A stretch of DNA of 64,000 nt from Avena insularis (lineage: Eukaryota; Streptophyta; Magnoliopsida; Poales; Poaceae). Positions 55,197 to 64,000 of the stretch are shown here, piece after piece. The stretch is from positions 168,364,927-168,428,926 of the forward strand of contig CM042691.1 in assembly GCA_023614405.1 (NCBI GenBank), in the 5' to 3' direction. The position numbers were made by a program, and so were the translations under genes. Numbering within the stretch: the first letter of the stretch is position 1; each line of letters opens with the position of its first letter. The notes under the pieces were generated by a model. It was not told the DNA's origin. It saw only the letters and a program-made list of their open reading frames with translations, and made no database searches.

Positions 55197-55673
55197 CTAT
55201 TGTTGGTGCGGTGATGGAACAATTTCAGGTGCTGCGCTACTCTCCAATTCAAGAGAAGGTTCAATAACCTCGTCTAGCTCTACTTTCCTCCCACTCACTT
55301 CTTTCGAGAGAAACTCCTTCTCAAGAAAGGAACCGTTCTTTGCGACAAACACTTTGCCTTCGGTTCTATGATAGAAGGTATACCCAATAGTTTCCTTAGG
55401 GTATCCTATGAAGACGCATTTCTCCGCTTTGGGTTCGAGCTTGTCCGGCATCAACTTCTTGACGTAAGCTTCGCATCCCCAAACTTTAAGAAACGGCAAC
55501 TTAGGTTTAGCACCAAACCATAGTTCATACGGTGTCGTCTCAACGGATTTAGATGGAGCCCTATTTAAAGTGAATGCAGCGGTTTCTAATGCATAACCCC
55601 AAAATGATAACGGCAAATCAGTAAGAGACATCGATCGGACCATATCTAATAGGGTTCGATTCGGCTCAGACAC
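55197..55673 (-). pseudogene. pol: Angela-like element: integrase C-terminal part
   Basis: 158 codons. NRTLLDMVRSMS follows a damaged block where SERR is expected (the Glu of the integrase triad is at or next to a frame break). Then LPLSFWGYALETAAFTLNRAP, TPYELWFGAKPKLPF, WGCEAYVKKL, CVFIGYPKETIGYTFYH and EKEFLSKEVSGRKVELDE. The core upstream (about 55690-55935) is broken by several indels. Confidence 0.9.
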
Positions 55674-56459
55674 ACCATTCTTGCTGTGGTGTTCCGTGGC
55701 GTGAGTTGTGAAACGATTCCACTTGCTTTGAGATGCGTGAGAAAATCATAACTCAAATATTCCCCACGATCGGATCAGAAACTTAATCTTTACATTACGA
55801 TGGTTCTCCACTTCATTCTTAAATTCTTTGAACTTTTCAAACGTTTCAGATTTATGTTTCATTAAATAGATATACCCATATCTACTTAAGTCATCGGTAA
55901 AAGTGAGAAAATAGCGATATCAACCGCGTCGAAACACTCATCGGTCCGCATACATCGGTATGTATGATTTCCAACAAGTCCGCTGTTTCGCTCCATCATA
56001 CCGAGAACGGGTTTTGATCATCTTGCCCATGAGGCATGGTTCGCATGTGTCAAATGATTCAAAATCAAGAGACTCCAAAAGTCCATCGAATGGAGTTTCT
56101 TCATGCGCTTTACACCAATATGACCTAGACGATTGCCACAAATAAGTAGTATTATCACTATCTACTTTGCATCTCTTAGCCTCAATGTTATGGATGTGTG
56201 TTTCATCCTTCGAGATTTAGAAGAAATAAACCATTCACAAGAGGTGCATGACCATAAAGATGTTACTCATATAAATAGAACAACCATTATTCTCGATTTA
56301 AATGAATAACCGTCTTGCAATAAACACGATCCAGAAATAATGTTCATGCTCAGCAGGCACATAATAACATTTATTAAGGTTTAAAACTAATCCGAAGGTA
56401 AAACTAAGGAGAGCGTGCACGGCCATCACATCAACTCTTGATCCGTTGCCAACGCATCG
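55674..56459 (-). pseudogene. pol: Angela-like element: integrase core, GAG-pre-integrase and protease, badly broken
   Basis: The minus strand still shows LMGKMIK and CEPCLMGK near 56010-56040 and, at about 56100-56145, the RRLGHIG block of the GAG-pre-integrase domain, but no frame lasts more than 70 codons. Compared with Copia-B at 48079-48961, many single-base losses are evident. The protease DTG appears in the upstream gag frame (see 56460-57416). Confidence 0.7.
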
Positions 56460-57416
56460 TCACCTCATCCTCATAAGCCGCCATCTATTCCGTAGCTCCT
56501 GTTTCGAGTTACAAATATTAGAAACTGAACCGGTATCAAATACCCAGGCACTACAACGAGGTCTAGTAAGGAAAACATCAATAACATGTATATCAAATAT
56601 ACCTTTGATGGTGCCAGCCTTCTTTTCCGCTAAGTACTTGGACGATTGCTTCGGTGACCCTTGTCCTTGCAATAGAAGCACTCGATGTCGGCTTAGGACC
56701 AGACTTGAGCTTCTTCTCAGCAGGGCAACGCGCTTGCCGCCGCCTTTCTTGAAGGGCTTCTTTGCACCTTTACCTTTCTTAAAGGAGGGCTTGTTGACCA
56801 TCAACACATGATTATCTTTCTTGATGTCCACCTCCGCAGCCTTCAGCTTTGCGAAGAGCTCGGTGATCGTATCAGTGGAACCAATCTGATTATGAGTCAC
56901 TACAAAACTTTTGTAGCTGGGAGGGAGTGATTGCAGAACCCTGTCAATCTTGAGCTCCTCTGGAATCTTGTAGTCCAGTTGCTCAAGGCGTTGAGTGTAG
57001 CCCGACATCTTAATGGCGTGCTCACTAACAGAACTCCCTTCCTCCATCTTGCAGTTAAAGAACTTCTCAGAGATCTCATATCTCTCAGAACGGGCCTGAG
57101 TCTGAAACATGGTTTTCAACTTTTCGAGAATCTCAAAGGGCCCGGGATAGTTTTCAAAACGATTTTGAAGTTCCGGTTCCATGGCAAACAACATGGTGCT
57201 CTTAATCACACCATAATCATCTTTCTTGTTGATAGACAGCTTTCTCATCAGCGGTAGCAGTTGCAGAGGGTTACCTAACGCTTTCTCAAGGACATAGTCC
57301 TTTTGTCCGCCAGAATGATTCTTAGATTGCGGAACCAGTTGGTGAAGTTAGACCCATTGTTTCTAAGCTTTTCTTTCTCAGCAAAAACGTTGAAGTTGAA
57401 GTTGGACTTGGCCATG
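56460..57416 (-). pseudogene. gag: Angela-like element: gag and protease start
   Basis: Gag starts at ATG 57414-57416 (MAKSNFNFNVF), runs through NNGSNFTNWFRNLRI and meets a frameshift near 57305. The piece at 56460-57248 (262 codons) continues with FQTQARSERYEISEKFFN, LPPSYKSFVVTHN, a basic region, and after the place of the zinc knuckle, which is damaged by indels near 56650-56690, the protease active site WVFDTGSVSNICNS. Gag would form particles; the nucleocapsid zinc finger is not intact as read. Confidence 0.88.
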
Positions 57417-58618
57417 TGATCTACAGTATTTGCAAGTACAATTTAGACTATGTTCATGATAAATAGTTCAACTTAATCAAATTACTAGATGAACTCCCAC
57501 TAAATTCAACATCCCTCAAGTTGCTTAGTGAACACGATCCAAATTCACCACACCTAATCCGATCTTCACGAGAAGAGATGTGGCTTCAATGGTGGACAAC
57601 GAAGTGTCGATCATATCATTCATATGACTCATGCTTAACCTTTCGGTTCATGTGTTCCGAGGCCATGTCTGTACATGCTAGGCTCGTCAAGTTAGACCCA
57701 AGTATTTCCGCGTGTGCAAAACTGGCTTGCACCCGTTGTATGTGATAGTAGAGTCTATAGCACCCGATCATCACGTGATGCTTGGACACGACGAACTTCA
57801 TAGCGGTGCATACTTGGGAGAACACAGTTTTATCTTGATCTTTAAGTGAGGAATCATCTTATAATGCTACCGTCGCGATCTAAGCATAATAAGATACATA
57901 AAAGGATAAACATCACATGCATATAACTTTATGTGACATGGTATAGCCAATCTTCGCGCAATGATCTCCATCTTGTGCGTTCCGGCATGATCTCCATCAC
58001 TCCACCATGATTGCCTCCACCACGAATAGAAACTACAACTATTGCTAACTACTTAGCGATAAAGTAAAGCTATTACATGGCGTATAAGAAGTTGACTCGC
58101 AGGTCATACACAATTATAAAGACAACCATATGGCTCCTGTCGGTTGTGTACTCATCGACATGCAAGTCATGAAACATTACAAAACATGATCATCGCATAT
58201 ATTATACACATCACATCTTGGGCCATACCATATCACAGAAAACACTCCCTGCAAAAACAAGTTAGACGCCTCTACTTTGTTGTTGCATGTTTTACGTGGC
58301 TCATGGGAGTAGATGCTAAGAACGATTCTTACCTACGGAAAGCCACAATGGTGATATTATGGTTGCCAAACTCCGGTGTTAATCCCATGACAACTATAGT
58401 GAGAGAAAGCGGCATCCACCAGCCGCATGTGGTACAAGCCACACGTCAAGTGCGGAGCCGGTCTCATGACGGCGTCGCGTAAGGTTGGCCTGGACCGCTT
58501 CAATCTCACTATCCCGCGTCATAAGAAGAACACGAACAAGAGGCTTGCAACAGAAAACATCAACGCCCGCAACAACCATGTTGCGTTCTACTCGTGAATC
58601 ACATCTACGCATAGATCT
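57417..58618 (-). other. Angela-like element: 5' leader
   Basis: About 1.2 kb without a plausible coding frame. It shares blocks with the Copia-B leader at 49859-51036. Confidence 0.8.
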
Positions 58619-58632
58619 AGCTCGATACCCTT
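58619..58632 (-). other. Degenerate primer-binding site of the Angela-like element
   Basis: agctcgataccctt lies where gctctgatacca plus spacer is expected; one to two bases are missing and one is changed relative to the intact site at 51037-51048. It is next to the LTR start at 58633. Confidence 0.7.
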
Positions 58633-60339
58633 TGAAGGGTTTAGCAGCATAGTAAATCAAAATTTTCTCGGCGAACAGAGGAAAGCCAAGATCTAATCTA
58701 GGAGATGCAAACAACGAGATAGATTGGATTAGATCTTCATACCCTTGAAGATTCGCCTGGGAGCGTTAAATCGGAGCGTGGGTGATGTAGTCGTACTCGC
58801 TTCTCCTCCTCGCGATCCGATCCGATCTAGCACCACAAGTGGCGGTGCCTCCGTGAGATGCACACGCAGCACCTCGGCGTCTCCTCCTTCCTCGGACCAG
58901 CAAGTATGGTGGAGATATGTATTGGATCTACAGCACGGCGTGGTGTATATGGTGGAGAATTTCTGCTGCAGGGCTTCGCCTACAAACAATCGGGAGGGAG
59001 AGAGGAAGGGCAGCAGGGCAATTAGGGTTTGGAGGAAGGTGTAAGGGGGTTGTGAGAGGGGGCGCACCAGCCCTCTATATATAGAGGGGGGGGGGGTGCG
59101 GCCAGCCCTAGCCTCTCCTCCAAGCCTATTTCTAGTTTAAACAATTTAAACTCTCCCTTATCTAGAAATCCTATCTTATCTTATCTCTAGTTTAAACGAT
59201 TTAAACTCTCTAGGATCGGCTGGGCCCTATGGGGCCTTGTGCCCTGGCCCAATGCGGCCAGGACACTCCCTCATAGGCCCATGCCCCTCACGGAAGGTGG
59301 GGCCACGTTGGTCCCCTTCGGAAGGTTCTAGAAGCTTCGGTACAATACCGATTAATCCGGAACAATTCGAACTCCAAAACTGCCTTATATATGAATCTTA
59401 TTCTCCGGACCACTCCGGAACCTCTCGTGATATCCCGGATCCCATCCGAGACTCCGAACAAAAACTCATAAACCAAATATCCAATCTATCCTAGCGTCGA
59501 GACACGTTAAGTGTGTGACCCTGCGGGTTCGAGAATATGCAGACATGATCTTCTATCAATAATCAACGGTGGGGCAGGCACCCATATTGATTCCACATTC
59601 ATCGATGATCATATCGGATGAACCACGATGCCAGGATTCAATCAATCCCATATATATATTCCCCGTCTCGCGATATTTTACTTGCTCGAGATTCGATCGT
59701 CGTATCGTCATACCTAGTTCAATCTCGTTCACAGCAAAATACTTTACTCGTTCGTAATCCGATATCACTTTGTGATTAACTCCTTAACCACATGCTTGCA
59801 AGCGGTGTTGATATCGATTACCGAGTGGGCCCGAAGTATATCTCTCCGACTTGGGAGGGACAAATTCCATCTCGATACATACAACCCAACAGATACTTTC
59901 CGATCACCTGAGAGACACCTTTATGATCACCCTCTCATAGGATGACGTTTGATGACCTCAAAGCTTTCTTCCGGTACCAGGGAGTTGCATTATCTCATGG
60001 TCTAAGGAATACAATATTTGACATAGGAAAAAGCTTACAAGATGAACACGATGAAACGATCTAATTGCTTTGCTTAGTTTGGTCATCCACCATATCATTC
60101 TCCCAATGATATGATCTCATTATCAATTGACAACTCATGTCTATGGTTAGGAAACCTTAACCATCATTGATCAATGAGCTAGTCCATAGAGGCGTACTAG
60201 GGACACGGTGTTGTTCACAAACCACACAAGTATTAATGTTTCCGCTTAATACAATTCTAGCATGGAATATAAACTTTATCATGAACAAGAATTATAATAA
60301 TAACATCTTTATTATTGCCTCTAGGGCATAATTCCAACA
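58633..60339 (-). repeat. 5' LTR of the Angela-like element
   Basis: 1707 bp, partner of 51756-53464, ending attccaaca at 60339 and followed by cctac. Confidence 0.95.
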
Positions 60340-60344
60340 CCTAC

Positions 60345-61092
60345 CCCATTAGGGTATGGTCCATTCCAAGTACCCCCTCCCGGGGTGGTGGACATTCTAG
60401 AACTTTCTAGAAGCTTGCGGTCAAAACATCGAAAACATTTCTGAACCACAGAAATTTACTTTCCTTATATGAATCTTATTCTCTGAACCATTCTGGATCT
60501 CCTCGTGATGTCCTAGATCCAATCCATGACTCCGAACAACATTCGGTATCCAACTCATATTCCATATCTACTAAACAACATCAAATCCTTAAGTGTGTCT
60601 CCCTACGGTTACGAATCCCACTCTTGATCCATGTGCTTCAACACATACTTTCAGAATACCCAATTCTGCCTTTATAACCACCCAGTTATGAAGTGGTGTT
60701 TAATGTCATCGAAGCATCCATCTAGTGATGGTGATTAACATGGTCGATGTATTAGGTTACTATGTATTTGAAAGCTTGTAGCAAACAAACTCTAAATGAT
60801 TTGATCTTACGCTACGCTTAACAATAGGAGTGTGTCCATCATATCATTCTCCTAATGACATGATCATGTTATTAATAACATCTAATGTCCATGATCAGGA
60901 AACCATGACCATCTATTAATAAACAAGCTAGTTTAACAAGAGTCTTACTAGGGACTCTATTTTGTTTACAAAACACACAAGTACTAATGTTTCCGGTTAA
61001 TAAAATTATAGCATGTGATGTAAACATCTTTCATAGAAACATAGATATAATAATAACCATTTTATTATTGCCTCTTGGGCATATCTCCAATA
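60345..61092 (-). repeat. Copia-B middle LTR, right part
   Basis: 748 bp matching about 45110-45863. After removal of the nested element and one copy of cctac (60340-60344), the middle LTR is 1454 bp against 1437 bp for the left LTR. It ends catatctccaata, directly against the polypurine tract of the right unit. Confidence 0.9.
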
Positions 61093-61107
61093 GTCTCCCA
61101 CTTGCAC
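61093..61107 (-). other. Polypurine tract, Copia-B right unit
   Basis: gtctcccacttgcac on the plus strand next to the middle LTR, which shows that this LTR is also the 3' LTR of a second unit. Confidence 0.9.
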
Positions 61108-62475
61108 TAGAGTTAATAATCTAGATTACATTTTGATGTACCTAACACCCATGCCATTTTGGTGTTGGTCATGTTTTGCCCTAGGGAGAGGTTTAGTCAA
61201 CGGATCTGCCACTATCAGATCTGTGTGTACTTTGCAAATATTTATGTCACCATTTTGTACATGCTCGCAAATAGCATGAAAACGTAGCTTGATATGCTTC
61301 ATCTCCCTGTGTGACCTTGGCTACTGTGCATTGGCTATTGCACCCATGTTGTCACAATAGATGGCCATTGGGTCCAACGCACTAGGAACCACACCAAGCT
61401 CTGTAATGAACTCCTTCATCCATATTTCCTGTTGTGAAGCCTCCAAAGCAGCTATGTATTCCGATTCAGTTGAAGATCTCGCCACAATGCTTTTCTTAGC
61501 ACTCCTCCAACTCACTACTGCACCATTCAAAGTAAATACATATCCAGATTGCGACTTAGATTCATCCGGTTCGGTGTTCCAATTAGCATTGGTGTAACCA
61601 TTTACAACGAGTTGTTTGTCACCTCCATAAGAAAGAACCATATCCTTAGTCTTTCTTAAGTACTTCAGGATATTTTTGACCGCTATCCAGTGATATACTC
61701 CTGTATCACTTTGATATCTGCTAGTCAAACTAACGACATATGAAATATCTGGTCTTGTATCTAGCATGGAATACATGATAGAACCTATGGCTGAGGCGTA
61801 TGGAGTTTTGCTCATCCTCTCTATATCTTCTGCCGTAGCTATACTTTGAGTTTTACTCAAGGTTGTATTGGGAAACATGGGCAAGAACCCTTTCTTATTT
61901 TCTTCCATTCCAAACCTCTTTAGAACCTTGTCCAAATATGTACTTTGTGATAGAGCTATTAAGCGTCTTGATCTACCTCTATAAATCTTGATTCCTAAAA
62001 TGTATGTAGCTTCGCCAAGATCCTTCATTTAAAAACTATTATTCAAATAGTCTTTGACACTTTTAAGAAGTTCTATCTCATTCCAAATCAACAATATGTC
62101 ATCTACATATAGTACTAGGAATGCTACATAGCTCCCACTCACTTTATTATAAATACAAGATTCTCCATAAGTTTGTTTAAATCAAAAGCTTTTGATCACC
62201 TTATCAAAATGTTGATTCTAGCTCCGGGATGCTTGCTTCAATCCATAAATGGGCCGTTAAAGTTTGCATACCTTGTTAGCATCTTTAGGATTGACAAAAC
62301 CCTTGGGTTGTACCATATACAACTCTTCTTCAATGTCACCATTGAGGAACGCCATTTTGACATCCATCTGCCATATCTTATAGTCGTAATATGAAGCTAT
62401 TGCTAACAAAATCCTCACAGATTTTAGATTCCCTAACGATGAGAAAGTCTCATTGTAGTAAACTTCTTGAATTTG
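61108..62475 (-). pseudogene. pol: Copia-B right unit: RT C-terminal half and RNase H
   Basis: The piece at 61321-62028 has MKDLGEATYILGIKIYR, TRPDISYVVS, then RNase H with STESEYIAALEAS and YCDNMGAIANAQ, and stops at TAG (61321-61323), one codon after where the left unit has its first stop. The frame continues after this stop to KICKVHTDL-like and PLTKPLPRAKH sequence. RT active site reads YVDD (V codon at 62104-62106) in a broken frame between 62029 and 62475, which also has a stop at about 62029. Confidence 0.88.
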
Positions 62476-62880
62476 TCAGAACCCTTTGGCAACAAGTCGA
62501 GATTTATAGACGGTTACATTACCATCAACATTTATTTTCTTCTTGAAAATCCATTTGTTTTCGACAGCCTTCCGGACATCAGGTAAGTCCACCAAAGTCC
62601 ACACTTGGTTTTCGTACATGGATCCAATCTCGGATTTCATGTCTTTATGCCATTTGATGGAATATTGGCTCATCATTGCTTCCTCATACGTTGCAGGGTC
62701 GTCGGTGTTGTCCACCAACATGCCACTCATAGCAGGATCATACCAATCAGGAGTGGTACAAGTCCTTGTCGACCTGCGAGGTTCCATAGTAACTTTGTTT
62801 GAAGTTTGATGATCATTATTATTAGCTTCCTCTCTTATTGCTGTAGGCGAACAGTAAAATCTTTCGGCACTACGCTACTC
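62476..62880 (-). pseudogene. pol: Copia-B right unit: RT N-terminus and linker
   Basis: The piece at 62476-62787 (103 codons) has PRRSTRTCTTPDWYDPAMSG, then GSMYENQVWTLVDLPDVRKAV, NKWIFKKKINVDGNVTVYKSRL. It differs from the left unit by point changes. The first catalytic Asp of RT lies downstream at about 62360 in a separate frame (plus strand cattttgacatccatctgcc). Confidence 0.85.
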
Positions 62881-63594
62881 TCAAATACGAGAGAAGGTTC
62901 GATAACCTTGTTGAGTTCTACTTTCCTTCCAGTCACTTATTTTGAGAGAAACTCCTTCTCGAGAAAGGATCCATTCCTTGCAACGAAGTTTTTTTCCTTC
63001 GGATCTATGATAGAAGGTATACCCTATTGTTTCTTTAGGGTATCCTATGAAGACACATTTTTCCTCTTTGGGTTCAAGCTTGTCGGGCTGTAACTTCTTT
63101 ACATAAGCTTCACAACCACAAACTTTAAGGAACGACAACTTAGGTTTCTTCCCAAACCACAATTCATATGGTGTCGTTTCAACGGATTTTGATGGTGCCC
63201 TATTTAAAGTGAATGCGGCTGTTTCTAATGCATAACCCTGAAATGATAACGGTAAATCTATAAGAGACATCCTAGAACGAACCATATGTAAGAGAGTTGG
63301 ATTACGACGTTCGGACACACCATTATGTTGTGGTGTTCCCGACGGTGTCAATTGTGAAAGTATTCCACATTTCTTTAAATGCTCGCTAAACTCGTAACTT
63401 AGATATTCACCTCCACGATCAGATCGTAGAAATTTAATCTTCTTCTTTCGTTGATTCTCTACTTCACTTTGAAATTCCTTAAACTTCTCAAAAGATTCAG
63501 ACTTATGTTTCATGAAATAGATATACCCATATCTACTCAAGTGATCCGTGAAAGTAAGAACATAATGATAACCACCGCGCAATGCCACACTCAC
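62881..63594 (-). pseudogene. pol: Copia-B right unit: integrase
   Basis: 237 codons. It begins SVALRGGYHYVLTFTDHLSRYGY, has LRSDRGGEYLSYEFSEHL with the second catalytic Asp, then TPSGTPQHNGVSERRNPTLLHM with the third acid (Glu), so the core is better kept than in the left unit. It goes on through LPLSFQGYALETAAFTLNRAP, TPYELWFGKKPKLSF and CVFIGYPKETIGYTFYH, and loses frame in the C-terminal region. Confidence 0.9.
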
Positions 63595-64000
63595 ACATCG
63601 GTATGTATGATTTCCAATAAGTCCCTAGCTCGCTCCATTATGCCAGAGAATGGAGTCTTAGTCATTTTCCCATTATACATGCTTCGCATCTTTCAAGTGA
63701 TTCAAAATCAAGTGATCCAAGAAGTCCATCGGAATGGAGTTTCTTCATACCCTTCACTCCAATGTGACCAAGAAGACAGTGCCACATTTATGTAGAATTA
63801 TCATTCAATTTCATTCGTTTAGCATCTATATTATAAGCATGTGTATCACTACTATCGAGATTCAATAAGAATAGACCATCTATCATAGGCGCATGACCAT
63901 AAAAGATATTATTCATATAAATTGAACAACCATTATTCTCGGAATTAAACAAGTAACCGTCTCACAATAAACAACATCCAGATATAATGTTCATGCTTAA
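63595..64000 (-). pseudogene. pol: Copia-B right unit: GAG-pre-integrase and protease end, cut by the window
   Basis: The minus strand shows the KMTKTPFSGIM block (about 63640-63680), KKLHSDGLL and the WHCLLGHIGVKG region (about 63750-63790), then protease C-terminal sequence (NLDSSDTH) to the end of the window. The rest of the unit lies beyond 64000. Confidence 0.8.

Larger units (their letters stand above)
51756..60339 (-). mobile_element. Complete Angela/BARE-like Copia element nested in the Copia-B LTR
   Basis: 8584 bp. LTRs 51756-53464 and 58633-60339 run tgaaggg...attccaaca on the plus strand (element-strand start TGTTGGAATTATGCCC, as in Angela/BARE). It is flanked by the exact 5-bp duplication cctac (51751-51755 and 60340-60344). 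Removing it restores the order seen in the left Copia-B LTR. Internal order on the minus strand is leader, gag, protease, integrase, RT, RNase H, polypurine tract. Many small indels break the frames, see the finding on assembly error. Confidence 0.95.
44427..64000 (-). mobile_element. Copia-B: tandem Angela-lineage Copia array sharing its middle LTR
   Basis: Minus-strand structure: LTR 44427-45863, internal unit 45864-51049, LTR 51050-61092 (split by the Angela-like element 51756-60339), then a second internal unit from 61093 to the window end. Both internal units carry the same polypurine tract and related gag-pol sequence. The middle LTR therefore serves as 5' LTR of the left unit and 3' LTR of the right unit. 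All frames are damaged. The right end is outside the window. Confidence 0.85.

Overview
The window is repetitive DNA from a large grass nuclear genome. I find no ordinary host gene, tRNA, rRNA or CRISPR array. The evidence is a stack of LTR retrotransposons of types known from Pooideae grasses: Angela/BARE-like Copia elements, a SIRE-like Copia element, a chromodomain Ty3-Gypsy element, and two RT-less Gypsy elements resembling the Sabrina/WHAM kind. These names rest on memory of family sequences, not a search. Triticeae or a neighbouring tribe fits best; the species cannot be read.

Layout. 1-5120: old fragments, comprising an LTR-like piece (minus), a plus-strand promoter with a possible first exon, and a long AT-rich LTR-like stretch. 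5121-11528: Angela-lineage Copia element (Copia-1, minus) that lost its right (5') LTR; a 203-bp hAT-type MITE with a perfect 8-bp target duplication sits in its leader. 11529-15728: 5'-truncated SIRE-like Copia element (Copia-C, plus) with GC-rich palindromes. 15729-17050: exons of a coiled-coil transposon-type gene (plus). 17051-44318: one RT-less Gypsy element (Gypsy-C, minus) whose 3' LTR was hit twice, by a 12.7-kb chromovirus (Gypsy-B, plus, 17632-30354) and by a second RT-less Gypsy element (Gypsy-A, minus, 30406-38855); these two lie 51 bp apart. The 5' side of Gypsy-C is rearranged around a foreign LTR fragment (43311-43668). 44319-44426: sliver of another Gypsy polyprotein. 44427-64000: a tandem Copia array (Copia-B, minus) arranged LTR-internal-LTR-internal; its shared middle LTR is split by a complete Angela-like element (51756-60339) with the target duplication cctac.

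All coding regions are parts of gag-pol polyproteins and almost all carry stops or frameshifts, so no element here looks autonomous. The items most worth a second look are: (1) two additional ORFs between primer-binding site and gag in Gypsy-B, each a leading domain plus a helical tail, with all three reading frames starting directly after an AG; (2) a non-coding internal block conserved between two RT-less Gypsy families with different LTRs; (3) the tandem Copia-B array, whose two units share a stop codon in RNase H; (4) the indel-dominated difference between the two LTRs of the nested Angela-like element, which points to assembly error. I did not find a convincing new host-encoded system.
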